NCBI RefSeq assembly: GCF_002154225.1
Contig: NZ_MTSE01000004.1
Location: 310,001 to 374,000, forward strand
Length of the DNA stretch: 64,000 nucleotides
Reading direction: 5' to 3'
Source of the DNA: Hymenobacter crusticola
GTDB taxonomy: Bacteria > Bacteroidota > Bacteroidia > Cytophagales > Hymenobacteraceae
Part shown: in pieces, positions 1-9,461 of the stretch
Position numbering within the stretch: position 1 is the first letter of the stretch
How the letters are laid out: each line of letters begins with the position of its first letter
Notes under the pieces: generated by a model
The model's database searches: none
What the model saw: only the letters and a program-made list of their open reading frames with translations
Told to the model about the DNA's origin: nothing
Program-made: the position numbers and the translations under genes

Positions 1-3000
1 GACCCGACCAACAACTATAATAACAAGGGCAAGTATCCAATCATGTTCTTTTATGGCTGTGCTGCGGGCAACGCTTTTACCATTGGTGATTCCAATATTT
101 CATTTGGTACGCAATGGACCCTAGCTGCTGACAGAGGCTTAATCGGATTCATGGCTGAATCTAGCTTTGGCTTCGACGGCAACCTAGATACCTACGCCGA
201 TTTACTATATAAACTGCTGTTCAACGAACCAGATTGGTACGGCAAGCCAGTTGCTGTTGTGCAAAATGAAGTAGCGCGCCGACTCATGCCGATCTACGTA
301 AGTAGCACTCCTGGTGTCAGCAATGCGGCGGGTATTAACATGCTGATGAGCACCATCTGGCAGGGTGATCCTGCATTGAAACTATATGCACCCGCGAAAC
401 CTGATTTAGCAACTGCCGATAGCCTATTGCAAATCAAGCCGATCGGTACGGGGCCCGTGCAGGCTTCGTCAGACAGGTTCAATTTGCTAGTGAAGGTGAA
501 GAATACCGGCAAAGTGACCTATGATTCGGTGCGAATTTCAGTTTCACGCCAAATCACGGGACAAGCACCTCGTTTGATTACACCAAAAGCCTTCCGACAA
601 GCTTGGCGTGATACGACGTATGCTATTGAAATCCCTAATACGGGTGTTGTCTTCGGCGATAATCGATTCGTTGTCAATGTAGATTACAAAAATGAAGTGG
701 ATGAACTGGATGAGTCAAACAACCAAGCTAGCATCAACTTCAGCTTTTTGCAGGGGGGCGTAACGGCGCTGAACCCACCCGAGTTCGGAATTGTGGCTTC
801 TAATACTGTGCACTTAGTTGGACAAACTAATGACCTGAAAGGGGGGGCGCGCAAGTTTGATATGGAGCTAGATACAGTGCCAACATTTAACAGTCCATTA
901 GCGCGTCGCACGCAAGTGGATGGCACGTTGCTGGCCGAGTGGCGCCCTACGCTCCCTTCCATTGCTGGGCGCGATAGTGTAGTGTGGTATTGGCGCTTGC
1001 GCTTCCAATCACCACAAACTGGCGAAAATCCAGATTGGGCTACCAGTTCTTTCCGGGTGATTACGGGTAGCACTGGTGGTTGGTCGCAGAGCCATCACGG
1101 ACAGTTTCAGCGCGATGCGCTCACGGATGGGCTTAATGTGGCGGCACCATCAGGCAAGTGGGCCTTCAGTGAAATAACGCAAGGATTGACGTTGCGCACG
1201 CAGGGGGGAAGTACTGGAGCAGGGTCCACTTTTCAGAATTCGTATGGCATTACAGTACTCAATAGTAGCAGCCCCTTCGTGAATAACTGCTCGACAGGCT
1301 TACCCAATATCTTGGTAGCCGTGTTTAACGGTCGTTCTTTCAAACGAGTGCCGAAATTTGGCAACCGCTACTATATATGTGGGCAGGAAGACCAATTTTT
1401 CTACCACTTCGCCAGCAGCAGCTCCGACAATATCAATACATCCGCCGAGCAGAACCAGCTATTAGCATTGCTCAACGAAGTGCCTGAAGGAGCTTACGTA
1501 GCCATGGTTTCTATGAACCGGGTAAACTTCTCAACGTTTACGCCCGCGCTGAAAGCTAAACTAGCTAGCCTTGGCTCGCGCCTCATCAATCAGTTGCAGG
1601 ACGGTGACCCCTTCGCGTTGGTAGGCCAAGTGGGCGCGGGCGCTAACCCCGTACAGGAACTTAGCTACGACGCCAGCAGCACAGTGCCGCGGGCTGAACA
1701 GGTGGTTGCACTAAATGCCACCATGCGCACCCAAACCGGAAAAGCAACTATCACCTCCACGCGTATTGGTCCGGCTCAGCAGTGGAACACGCTCTATCAC
1801 ACCGTTCGAACGGAGCCCTCAGATAGCTATACGCTAAGCCTAGTAGGAATTAATGCAGCCGGTACCGAAACGGTGCTAAACGCTAGCGTAACCGATCGAA
1901 CCTTTGCGCTCAGCAGCATATCAGCCAAAGAATATCCCTACTTGCAACTCGTACTAGAGATGCGCGACACTCTCAACCGGACAGCGCCGCAACTAGAGCA
2001 GTGGCTGGTGGCATACCAAGGTGTGCCTGAAGGCGTCGTGCGGCGTGACCTAGTGACGCCAGCAACAGCTTACGACGCTGCCACGCTATTGCAGCAAGCT
2101 ACCTCCACCGGCTACATTACGCTGCCAGTTACCTTCCAGAACGTGTCCGCCGTGGATTTTGGCACCCCGCTGAAAGCTAGGATTACAGTCCGCGACGGCA
2201 AGAATGTGGTACGCACGGATGATGTTACCGCTCCTGCCACGCTCAAGGCCGATGGCTCGTTGGTATTCCCAGTAAAGCTCAATGTGATTGGACTCTCGGG
2301 CACCATCACGGGCGAGGTGGACGTAAATCCGCGCTTGCTACCCGAATTAAACTACTTCAACAATCAACTTCCGCTGCCTGCCTTTACAGTACCTGACAAC
2401 AACGTACCGCCAGTATTGGACGTGGCTTTCGATGGCTTACACATTCTGAACGGGGACATCGTCTCGCCGACGCCCACAATTGTGGTGCAGTTGAAAGACG
2501 AAAACCGACTTCAACCAGTCACCAAAGCAAGAAACTTCAACTTGTACCTCACGCGCCCTGGACAGGCTACGCCGGTGCAAGTTGACATGGCAAACTCCAA
2601 CATTGTTTTCAGCGCCGACTCAGCGAAGGGGATTGCTCGGGTGGAGTACCAGCCGGGAAAAGCAACGCCACTGCTTGACGGGGTGTATACCCTAGAAGCA
2701 CAAGCCCGCGATGCCAATAACTCAGCAGCTGGCACAGAAAACTACAAGATATCTTTCGAAGTAATCAGTGCTTCGACTATCACAAACGTTTTCCCGTACC
2801 CAAACCCTGTTACCAGCAAAGCGAAGTTCGTCTTCACCCTCACGGGCTCCGAACTGCCACGCAACATGAAGATTCAGATCATGACGCTGACGGGCAAAGT
2901 AGTGCGCGAGATTCTGATGAATGAGCTAGGTCCTTTGCACATTGGCAACAACATCACTGAGTACGCCTGGAACGGCACTGATGAGTTTGGCGACCAACTC

Positions 3001-3123
3001 GCTAATGGTACCTACCTCTACCGCGTGGTGATGGATGACCCCACCAGCCAGTTTGGCCACCGCCGCACCGCTGCCGATAAAGCCTTTAAAAAGGATTGGG
3101 GCAAACTCGTGCTGCTGCGCTAA
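1..3123 (+). CDS. Gingipain-like C25 family cysteine peptidase with T9SS C-terminal domain (5' truncated)
   Basis: The reading frame is open from the first base, so the gene starts upstream of the window; about 1040 codons are visible. Codons 15-24 read MFFYGCAAGN, matching the segment around the catalytic cysteine of gingipain-type (C25) peptidases; the catalytic histidine would lie upstream. A CARDB-like adhesion module follows at about codons 145-235 (FNLLVKVKNTGKVTYDSVRI). The end has a FlgD-like Ig fold (FPYPNPV..., AWNGTDEFG, ANGTYLYRVV), typical of proteins exported by the type IX secretion system and attached to the cell surface. Inference: a large secreted or surface protease or sortase-like protein. 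It could also be a PorU-type sortase paralogue; without the N-terminus the two cannot be separated. Confidence 0.8.
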   Translation, partial: DPTNNYNNKGKYPIMFFYGCAAGNAFTIGDSNISFGTQWTLAADRGLIGFMAESSFGFDGNLDTYADLLYKLLFNEPDWYGKPVAVVQNEVARRLMPIYVSSTPGVSNAAGINMLMSTIWQGDPALKLYAPAKPDLATADSLLQIKPIGTGPVQASSDRFNLLVKVKNTGKVTYDSVRISVSRQITGQAPRLITPKAFRQAWRDTTYAIEIPNTGVVFGDNRFVVNVDYKNEVDELDESNNQASINFSFLQGGVTALNPPEFGIVASNTVHLVGQTNDLKGGARKFDMELDTVPTFNSPLARRTQVDGTLLAEWRPTLPSIAGRDSVVWYWRLRFQSPQTGENPDWATSSFRVITGSTGGWSQSHHGQFQRDALTDGLNVAAPSGKWAFSEITQGLTLRTQGGSTGAGSTFQNSYGITVLNSSSPFVNNCSTGLPNILVAVFNGRSFKRVPKFGNRYYICGQEDQFFYHFASSSSDNINTSAEQNQLLALLNEVPEGAYVAMVSMNRVNFSTFTPALKAKLASLGSRLINQLQDGDPFALVGQVGAGANPVQELSYDASSTVPRAEQVVALNATMRTQTGKATITSTRIGPAQQWNTLYHTVRTEPSDSYTLSLVGINAAGTETVLNASVTDRTFALSSISAKEYPYLQLVLEMRDTLNRTAPQLEQWLVAYQGVPEGVVRRDLVTPATAYDAATLLQQATSTGYITLPVTFQNVSAVDFGTPLKARITVRDGKNVVRTDDVTAPATLKADGSLVFPVKLNVIGLSGTITGEVDVNPRLLPELNYFNNQLPLPAFTVPDNNVPPVLDVAFDGLHILNGDIVSPTPTIVVQLKDENRLQPVTKARNFNLYLTRPGQATPVQVDMANSNIVFSADSAKGIARVEYQPGKATPLLDGVYTLEAQARDANNSAAGTENYKISFEVISASTITNVFPYPNPVTSKAKFVFTLTGSELPRNMKIQIMTLTGKVVREILMNELGPLHIGNNITEYAWNGTDEFGDQLANGTYLYRVVMDDPTSQFGHRRTAADKAFKKDWGKLVLLR

Positions 3124-3200
3124 AGCATAACGGAGTACGGGAGGAACTGAGTGAAGACGTTTAAGGACGGACTCAGTTTCTCCCGTACTCCATTATGCTT
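3123..3200. terminator. Long inverted repeat, bidirectional terminator between convergent genes
   Basis: Arms 3123-3130 plus 3132-3152 pair with 3171-3191 plus 3193-3200, giving a stem of nearly 30 bp with an 18-nt loop and few mismatches. It sits between the stop codons of two convergent genes, and its right arm reaches into the stop codon of folA. The position and symmetry suggest termination in both directions. Confidence 0.7.
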
Positions 3201-3684
3201 ACCTCTTTTGCAGCGTTACAAAGCTGAAGGCGTAAGCGTGTTTTTCGTCGGGCTCGTGGCGCTCACGGGTTGTTTCGCGCCATTCGTTGGAGTTGATTTC
3301 AGGGAAGGAGACGTCACCTGCAAACGAGTGATGCACTTCGGTTAGGTAGATTGTGTCGGCGGCAGCTAGGGCCTGGCGGTAGATCTCAGCTCCGCCAATA
3401 ATAAATACCTGCTCATCCTGCTGGCGCGCGAGCTCTAGCGCCATCGGGACGGAGTAAGCTACCGTGCAGCCTTCGGCTTGCCATTCTGGGTGCCGGGTCA
3501 CAACAATATTCGTGCGTTTGGGCAGCGGGCGACCAATCGACTCGAATGTACGCCGGCCCATGACAATCGGATGGCCTAGGGTTAGTTCCTTGAAATGGCG
3601 TAAGTCAGCGGGCAGGTGCCAGATGAGTTGGTTGTCACGACCAATCACGCCATTGTCAGCAACGGCTACTACAAAAGCAATCAT
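3199..3684 (-). CDS. folA: Dihydrofolate reductase
   Basis: Reduces dihydrofolate to tetrahydrofolate with NADPH in the cytoplasm. The protein is 161 residues, the usual length. Visible family motifs are the N-terminal MIAFVVAVADNGVIG, the acidic active-site residue in LIWHLPADLRHFKELT, the NADPH-binding VMGRRTFESIG, and IIGGAEIYRQAL near residue 97. The ATG overlaps the stop of the upstream fmt by 4 bp (ATGA), so the two are probably translationally coupled. The pairing makes sense because formyl-tetrahydrofolate is the co-substrate of Fmt. The 3' end lies in the terminator hairpin shared with the preceding convergent gene. Confidence 0.95.
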   Translation of the reverse strand: MIAFVVAVADNGVIGRDNQLIWHLPADLRHFKELTLGHPIVMGRRTFESIGRPLPKRTNIVVTRHPEWQAEGCTVAYSVPMALELARQQDEQVFIIGGAEIYRQALAAADTIYLTEVHHSFAGDVSFPEINSNEWRETTRERHEPDEKHAYAFSFVTLQKR

Positions 3685-4622
3685 GCAGTGGGAATTTGAA
3701 GTGCCGCAGCATTGAAACCGCGCAGAAAATCAGCAACCAGCATCCGCTTTTTGCCTTCTACTTGAACATCGAGTAAGTCTAGTTGGCCAGCCGCCGTTTG
3801 CACGCGCAAATACGTGCGACCGTCGGAGTGCCACGTGCCCACTGGACCCGCGCTAGCCTCAGATAGAGCCGCCGCCTTGAACACCTTGAGTGCGCGCCCA
3901 TCTGGTAGCTGAGTGAAAGCTGTGGGAATAGGCGACAGGCCACGGACCAAGTTAACGAGCGCCGATGCTGGTTGAGCGAAATCCAAGCGGCCAGTTTCTT
4001 TTTGAATCTTGGGGGCAGTGCGCAGATCACTGCTGGTAGCTTGCGGTAGGCTAGGGGCAACGCCGGCGGCAATAGCCTGCACTGTGCGCAAAGCTAGGTC
4101 TGCACCAGTGGTTTTGAGTTTCTCGTAGAGAGAACCAAAATCGTCATCAGGAGCAATGGGCACCACATCCTGAAAGATTAGATTGCCCGTGTCGATTTCA
4201 TGTTGTAGAAAGAAGGACGTGACTCCCGTTTCCATTTCGCCGTGAATAAGCGCCCAGTTGATGGGGGCCGCACCTCGGTATTGGGGGAGCAGCGACGCGT
4301 GGATATTAATAGAACCTAGCTGTGGCATGTTCCAGACGGCCTCGGGCAGCATGCGAAAGGCTACGACCACCTGCAGATCGGCCGCATAGCTTCTAAGTTC
4401 GGCTTGAAACTCGGGAGATTTTAAGTTGGTCGGTTGCAATACTGGCAAGCCGTGCGCTACTGCCGCCTGCTTCACTGCTGAAGCCGCGAGCTGCCGGCCG
4501 CGGCCCGCAGGCTTGTCGGGCGCCGTCACGACAGCTGCCACTTGACAGCCCGACCACCTGAGCAAAGATTCCAAAGTAGGCACCGCAAATTCAGGTGTGC
4601 CCATAAAAACGATTCGGAGCAT
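3681..4622 (-). CDS. fmt: Methionyl-tRNA formyltransferase
   Basis: Formylates initiator Met-tRNA using 10-formyl-tetrahydrofolate. The protein is 313 residues from the ATG at 4622, which gives the standard N-terminus MLRIVFMGTPEFAVPTLE; an in-frame ATG 54 bp upstream would add a non-conserved extension and was not chosen. The catalytic core is visible as INIHASLLPQYRGAAPINWA with the Asn/His pair, and FFLQHEIDTGNLI carries the catalytic aspartate. A C-terminal OB-like tRNA-binding domain follows. The gene overlaps folA by 4 bp and lies 50 bp downstream of the namZ-like gene on the same strand, so the three may be one transcript. Confidence 0.95.
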   Translation of the reverse strand: MLRIVFMGTPEFAVPTLESLLRWSGCQVAAVVTAPDKPAGRGRQLAASAVKQAAVAHGLPVLQPTNLKSPEFQAELRSYAADLQVVVAFRMLPEAVWNMPQLGSINIHASLLPQYRGAAPINWALIHGEMETGVTSFFLQHEIDTGNLIFQDVVPIAPDDDFGSLYEKLKTTGADLALRTVQAIAAGVAPSLPQATSSDLRTAPKIQKETGRLDFAQPASALVNLVRGLSPIPTAFTQLPDGRALKVFKAAALSEASAGPVGTWHSDGRTYLRVQTAAGQLDLLDVQVEGKKRMLVADFLRGFNAAALQIPTA

Positions 4623-4672
4623 AGAAAAGAAGGAATGGCTAGGTGGTTGACTAATTAGTTGCTGCTCAACCA

Positions 4673-5902
4673 TCAAAAATCAGTGTATAGCAAGTATTTC
4701 TTACGGGCCTGTTTGAACTGGCTCAACCCTGGTTCCCACGATTGGCGGATTTCCTGTTCTGACTTACCGGCTTCAATCTGTCCGCGTAGGGCCTTGGTAC
4801 CTGCTAGCCTCTCAAAAAAGTTATTGAAAAACTTGTCTTTAGCCGTCGATTGCTGGTAGTAATTTAGCACGTAGGCTAGGGTGAAACCAGGCTTTTCACC
4901 TGCTTGCGGCTTGGTTAAATCCTGGCCATAGCACGGCACATTTACGTGCATCGGTTTGGCTGCTCCCGCTGTGGGCTGAGGCGTAAACCGATAAGGACGT
5001 GTGCTAGGTTGGGTGGGGCTGCCAAGCAACTGAAAAGGTGTGTCAGTGCCCCGCCCGACACTTACATCGGTGCCTTCAAACAAGCATAGTGATGGGTAAA
5101 GCGCTATAGCACGGTCGTTCGGCAGGTTAGGAGAGGGGCGCACCGGTAGTGAATAACGCGTGGCGTGTGTGTAGCCTTGCATCGGAATTACCGTCAAAGG
5201 GCATTGAGCGCCATTAGGCAGCCACTTCTCGCCGTTGATCATGCGAGCAAGCTCCCCCACAGTTAGGCCGTGCACAATCGGCAACGGATCAAGACCGACG
5301 AACGACTCTAACCCTGCTTCCCGGATGGGGCCATCCACGTACCACCCATTGGGGTTGGGGCGGTCAAGGACGAGAAGCGGCTTGCGGTTTTCGGCGCAAG
5401 CTTCCATCACGTAGTGCAGCGTGCTGATGTACGTATAGAAGCGCGTACCAACATCTTGAATATCGAACACCACGATGTCTACCGCAGCAAGCTGCTCCTT
5501 GGATGGTTTTTTGTTGGCGCCGTACAGCGAAAGAACCGGCAGTTTCGTGCGGGCATCAAGCCCATCGTGGATGGTGGCTCCGGCATCGGCGTCGCCGCGG
5601 AAGCCGTGTTCGGGCGCAAAAATAGTTTTGACCTGAATGCCTTGCGTAAGCAGCGTATCTACGAGGTGAGAGCGACCTAAGCGTGACGTTTGGTTGACAA
5701 CCAAGCCTGCCCGTCTGCCCTTTAGCTGAGGTAAATAACGTTCGAGTTGCTCGGCGCCGGTCTGCAAGCTAGGCTTCGGAACGGAAGTTGACGTGGTAGC
5801 TAAACGAGCCGTTTGCGGCAGGCGCGTAACCGATGAGGCGCAACGACCGTCGGTAAAAAGTAAGGACAGGCCAAATAGGCCGGTTAAAAGCGGTAAAGAC
5901 AT
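4673..5902 (-). CDS. namZ: Exo-beta-N-acetylmuramidase, DUF1343 family (NamZ-like)
   Basis: 409 residues with an N-terminal hydrophobic signal segment (MSLPLLTGLFGLSLLF), so probably periplasmic or lipid-anchored. The DUF1343 core is clear: GLVVNQTS near residue 65, FAPEHGFRGDADAG, VFDIQDVGTRFYTYISTL, LDRPNPNG and FEGTDVSVGRGTDTPF. Characterised members of this family (Bacillus NamZ and a Tannerella homologue) release MurNAc from the non-reducing end of peptidoglycan fragments, so a cell-wall recycling role is likely. It is divergent from the permease gene, with only 48 bp between the starts. Family assignment is firm; the reaction is inferred from the family. Confidence 0.88.
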   Translation of the reverse strand: MSLPLLTGLFGLSLLFTDGRCASSVTRLPQTARLATTSTSVPKPSLQTGAEQLERYLPQLKGRRAGLVVNQTSRLGRSHLVDTLLTQGIQVKTIFAPEHGFRGDADAGATIHDGLDARTKLPVLSLYGANKKPSKEQLAAVDIVVFDIQDVGTRFYTYISTLHYVMEACAENRKPLLVLDRPNPNGWYVDGPIREAGLESFVGLDPLPIVHGLTVGELARMINGEKWLPNGAQCPLTVIPMQGYTHATRYSLPVRPSPNLPNDRAIALYPSLCLFEGTDVSVGRGTDTPFQLLGSPTQPSTRPYRFTPQPTAGAAKPMHVNVPCYGQDLTKPQAGEKPGFTLAYVLNYYQQSTAKDKFFNNFFERLAGTKALRGQIEAGKSEQEIRQSWEPGLSQFKQARKKYLLYTDF

Positions 5903-5950
5903 CTGAAAAGTGAACTGGAAAACTGATTACAGACGTGTAGCTTTACGGCA

Positions 5951-7165
5951 GTGAATATTGCGCGCTACATATCCCACAAAATTGATGGGGCCGACTCAGG
6001 TTCTTTTACCTCGTCGGTCACAAAAATAGCCATAATCAGCGTTGCCCTTGGCGTGGCCGTTATGATTGTGTCGTTTGCCATTCTGGAAGGCTTTCGAAAT
6101 GAGATACAAAGCAAGATTTTCTCTTTCGGGTCGCACTTGCAAATCAGTAAGTACGACACCAACAACTCGCTCGAAGTAGAGCCCATCGGCGAGCCCCGCC
6201 TGGTGTCGGAGCTGCGGCGCTTCCCGCAGGTGAAGGCCATCCAGCCATTTGCGCGCAAAACGGCCATCATTAAAACCCGCGATGAAGTGCTGGGGGTAGT
6301 GCTCAAAGGCATCGACGAGAAAACCTCGCCTTCTACGATGCGGCAGAACCTGGTCGCGGGCAAGTTTCTGACTTTCCCTGACACGGCGGCCAGCACCGAT
6401 GTGCTACTCAGCCGCAAAATTGCGGATAAGCTGCGCCTAAAAATTGGGGATGAGGCGCTGTTCTATTTTATCCAAAATCCACCGAGGGTTCGCAAGTTCC
6501 AAGTAAAAGGCATCTACCAAACGGGGCTCGATGAGTTCGACGACGTGTTTGTGTTGGGTGATATCCGGCAGATTCGGCAGTTGAACGCCTGGCCCGATTC
6601 GCTGGTGGGCGGGGTAGAGGTGGTGCTGCGTAATTTCAAGCAGCTCGATCCCGTGGCGGAGAGTATGTACGAAAATCTACCTTACGACCTAAAGCTCGAC
6701 AAGATTACGGAGCAGTACGCCCAGCTTTTCGACTGGCTTCAACTGCTCAATCGCAACGTGGTTATCTTCCTGTTGCTCATCATCTTTGTGGCAACCTTCA
6801 ACATGGTGGCCACCATTTTTATCATGATCCTGGAGCGCACCAACATGATTGGGGTACTCAAAGCCATCGGTGCCACCGACAATCAGATCCGGAGCATGTT
6901 TTTCTTCCGGGGGCTGAGCCTTACGTTACGCGGCATGCTCTATGGCAATTTGGTAGGGCTAGGTTTTTGTGCGATGCAGTACTTCTTTCACCTCATTCCG
7001 CTCGACCCCGAGAATTATTATATGGACCGGGTGCCGATCCACTGGGACCCCTTTATCATTGTGGTGCTTAACGTGGCTACGTTCTGCACGTCGCTGCTCG
7101 CGGTACTGATTCCAACGTACCTGATTTCGCGCATCAGACCTGTAACGGCCATTAAGTTTGATTAA
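5951..7165 (+). CDS. ABC transporter permease, LolE/FtsX-like (lipoprotein-release type)
   Basis: 404 residues starting at a GTG. The layout is that of a MacB/LolC/LolE permease: one N-terminal membrane segment at about residues 22-48 (KIAIISVALGVAVMIVSFAI), a long periplasmic domain, then three C-terminal segments starting near residues 270, 320 and 370. The conserved cytoplasmic loop reads MIGVLKAIGATDNQIRSMFF. Such permeases work with a LolD ATPase to extract lipoproteins from the inner membrane, or in other envelope transport; no ATPase gene is adjacent here. No nearer in-frame ATG gives the conserved N-terminus, which supports the GTG start. Confidence 0.85.
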   Translation: MNIARYISHKIDGADSGSFTSSVTKIAIISVALGVAVMIVSFAILEGFRNEIQSKIFSFGSHLQISKYDTNNSLEVEPIGEPRLVSELRRFPQVKAIQPFARKTAIIKTRDEVLGVVLKGIDEKTSPSTMRQNLVAGKFLTFPDTAASTDVLLSRKIADKLRLKIGDEALFYFIQNPPRVRKFQVKGIYQTGLDEFDDVFVLGDIRQIRQLNAWPDSLVGGVEVVLRNFKQLDPVAESMYENLPYDLKLDKITEQYAQLFDWLQLLNRNVVIFLLLIIFVATFNMVATIFIMILERTNMIGVLKAIGATDNQIRSMFFFRGLSLTLRGMLYGNLVGLGFCAMQYFFHLIPLDPENYYMDRVPIHWDPFIIVVLNVATFCTSLLAVLIPTYLISRIRPVTAIKFD

Positions 7166-7167
7166 AT

Positions 7168-7297
7168 CTAAACCACGGATTCGAGCTGATTTTTCGGATG
7201 TCACGGATTTTGCGGACGACTTGTCCTTGTTCGCTCCCGTAAGAAATCGTCCGCAAAATCTGTGACATCCGAAAAATCCGTCGAATCCGTGGTTTAG
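7168..7297. repeat. Inverted repeat element R1, copy 1
   Basis: The outer arms begin CTAAACCACGG and end CCGTGGTTTAG. About 50 bp at each end are nearly perfect inverted complements, including CGGATTTTTC and CACGGATTTTG blocks. The element fills the gap between two convergent genes and its right arm covers the stop codon of the M23 gene, so it can act as a bidirectional terminator. Copies 2 and 3 are at 13675 and 16058. This copy has a short interior with no nested hairpin. Confidence 0.85.
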
Positions 7298-8106
7298 ACG
7301 AGCCAACGGCTTTGCAAGACTAGGTTCGGATCGGGGCACAGGGCTGCCCACTGCTCTCGCTCGGATGGCAAAGCGACTCCTGGGAAGTCGCCGGAACGGC
7401 CTTGCATATCGGTAATGAGCTGGAAGTGCAAGTGGGGCGGCCAATCGCCGTTTTCTGGATAAGGACCAACCGTAGCAAATGCAGCGCCTTTCTCTAGCAC
7501 CTGGCCGGGGTGCAGCCTGCTATACTCGCGGCGACCTAGGTGCCCATAAAGAGTATAAAATGTTGTGCCTTCTAGGTCGTGTTGTAGAATAACGGTAGGC
7601 CCGTAGTCGCCGAAGTGCGCGTTATCGGCTAGGCTATGCACGGTGGCGGCGTAAGGCGCTAGAACGGGCGTGCCAGCAGGCAGCCACACATCTACTCCTA
7701 GGTGCAGCGAGCGGGCAGGCACGGTGGGGTCGCCGAACAGTCCAGGACTACGCCGATAGATAACACGGTCCTCCAGATATCCGCCCACGCCGATCTGGGC
7801 GTTTTGGGCCGCCAGCATAGCTTGTACCACTTGCTCAAACGAAGCACTATCGCGCAAGTCGGCGGTGGCCAGATCTGGGTTAGTAGCCGAAAAATCAAGA
7901 CGGCACACGTCGGCGGCGTTCAAATCAACGGGGAGCACAGGACCGAAAACAGCATGGTGCTGTTGGAGCAAAGTAGAAAGCATAAGATCGAGGGCCCAGC
8001 GTAAAGCTAGGTCTTGCCCGGAGATGGACGGTAAGTAAACAAAGACGCAAGCTAAGTCGTCCGCAACAAAAGTCCGTACTTTGCTGCTGTGCCGAACCAG
8101 CGGCAC
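7294..8106 (-). CDS. M23 family metallopeptidase (LytM-like), no signal peptide
   Basis: 270 residues from a GTG. The C-terminal half is an M23 peptidase domain with HLGVD near residue 134 (first zinc ligands), YGHLGR near residue 190, and PPHLHFQL near residue 230. Family members cut peptide cross-links in peptidoglycan, but this protein has no visible signal peptide or membrane segment. The N-terminal 110 residues match no domain I recognise. The same domain is sometimes fused to aminotransferase or phosphotransferase modules in other bacteria, so a cytoplasmic role is possible. Its 3' end lies inside repeat R1 copy 1, and its start is 41 bp from a divergent reductase gene. Confidence 0.75.
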   Translation of the reverse strand: MPLVRHSSKVRTFVADDLACVFVYLPSISGQDLALRWALDLMLSTLLQQHHAVFGPVLPVDLNAADVCRLDFSATNPDLATADLRDSASFEQVVQAMLAAQNAQIGVGGYLEDRVIYRRSPGLFGDPTVPARSLHLGVDVWLPAGTPVLAPYAATVHSLADNAHFGDYGPTVILQHDLEGTTFYTLYGHLGRREYSRLHPGQVLEKGAAFATVGPYPENGDWPPHLHFQLITDMQGRSGDFPGVALPSEREQWAALCPDPNLVLQSRWLV

Positions 8107-8147
8107 CCCATCTCGGTTATTCTACTCAACCTAGCTTTTTTGCTTAC

Positions 8148-9314
8148 ATGAGCAGCCCTTACCTTACGCTCAACGTCGTCGAGCTTACTCACGAAACCAA
8201 CGACGCTGTAACTATTCACCTCGAACACCCCGATCGTCAGCCGATTGCCAGCGAGCCGGGGCAGTTTTTAACCCTGATTCTGCCCTGCGGCCCAGGCGGT
8301 AAAAAGGAACGCCGGGCCTACTCGCTCAGCAGCACTCCTCACGAAGCGCCGCGCCTATCGGTGACGGTAAAGCGGGTACATGGGGGCTTAGTGAGCAATT
8401 ATTTGCTTGATACAGTAAAAGTAGGTCAGCAAATGGAAGTGATGGCGCCGCTCGGCAACTTCACTGTGAAGCCTAGCCCTAAAGCAGCGCGTTCGTTGGT
8501 GTTAGTAGGAGCAGGGAGCGGTATTACTCCTCTGATGAGCATTCTGAAAGCTGTGTTGCACGAAGAGCCCAATAGCCATGTGCTGCTCGTGTATGGCAAC
8601 CGTAACGAGCAAGCCGTTATCTTCCGCAGCCAGCTCCAAAAGCTGCAAGAGCAATATCCTAATCGATTTCAGGTAGAGCACGTGTACAGCCAGCCTACCG
8701 GCAAAACGGAAAGCAAAAGCACATCTTTCTTTAGCCGCTTCACCTCGTCTAAGCCAGCTACGCCCGACCCGCACCAGCATACAGGGCGGCTCAACCGGAC
8801 CATGCTGTTGCGTGTTTTGGAGCAGAAACACCAGTTTCCTGCCGAGCAAGCAGAGTACTATCTGTGCGGACCGGAAGGCATGATGACTGAGGCTCGTGCT
8901 GCTCTCGATTTGCTGGGCGTGCCAGCCAACCAGATCCGGCGGGAGAGTTTTGTAGCGGCAGCCGAAACCATGGAAGCCGCAGCAGCTCAACCTAATGGCC
9001 ACGGCGACGTATCAGCAGCGGCGGATGACGGAAAAGTGGTAGCGCGTACCGTGACCATTCAGTACGAAGGCAGCGAGTATGAGATAGAAGTAGGACCTTC
9101 CCAAACGATTCTGGAGGCGGCACTCGACCTAGATATTGATTTACCATACTCCTGCCAAGCCGGCTTGTGCACCGCCTGCCGGGGCAAATGCTTGTCGGGA
9201 AAGGTGCATTTGGATGAACGTGAGGGTCTTTCTGACTCCGAGTTGAAACAAGGATATGTACTCGTTTGCGTGGGCCACCCCCTAACCGACGACGTTGTAA
9301 TTGAAATTGATTAG
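8148..9314 (+). CDS. FAD/NAD(P)H oxidoreductase with C-terminal plant-type 2Fe-2S ferredoxin domain
   Basis: 388 residues with three modules: an FAD-binding barrel (RRAYSLSSTP near residue 62), an NAD(P)H-binding domain (LVGAGSGITPLMSIL near residue 117, YYLCGPEGMM near 242), and a C-terminal 2Fe-2S domain. The cluster ligands are Cys336, Cys341, Cys344 and Cys374, the usual C-X4-C-X2-C...C spacing. This is the layout of PaaE-type and ferredoxin-NADP-reductase-like proteins that feed electrons to oxygenases or desaturases. No phenylacetate genes are nearby, so the partner is unknown. A low-complexity Ser/Thr/Lys/Pro insertion at about residues 186-208 interrupts the NAD domain. Confidence 0.85.
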   Translation: MSSPYLTLNVVELTHETNDAVTIHLEHPDRQPIASEPGQFLTLILPCGPGGKKERRAYSLSSTPHEAPRLSVTVKRVHGGLVSNYLLDTVKVGQQMEVMAPLGNFTVKPSPKAARSLVLVGAGSGITPLMSILKAVLHEEPNSHVLLVYGNRNEQAVIFRSQLQKLQEQYPNRFQVEHVYSQPTGKTESKSTSFFSRFTSSKPATPDPHQHTGRLNRTMLLRVLEQKHQFPAEQAEYYLCGPEGMMTEARAALDLLGVPANQIRRESFVAAAETMEAAAAQPNGHGDVSAAADDGKVVARTVTIQYEGSEYEIEVGPSQTILEAALDLDIDLPYSCQAGLCTACRGKCLSGKVHLDEREGLSDSELKQGYVLVCVGHPLTDDVVIEID

Positions 9315-9461
9315 CGTGGCCGCCAGCGCCTAACCAGGCGTGCGGCTGTCGTTTTTGAACCTACGATCCTCTTGTTGTGACCTAGGTTAGTTCCGCGGGA
9401 AATTATAGCCGCGCCATCAAAAAGTCCTGACAGGAAAGAAACGTTAGCGTATCTTGTACCC

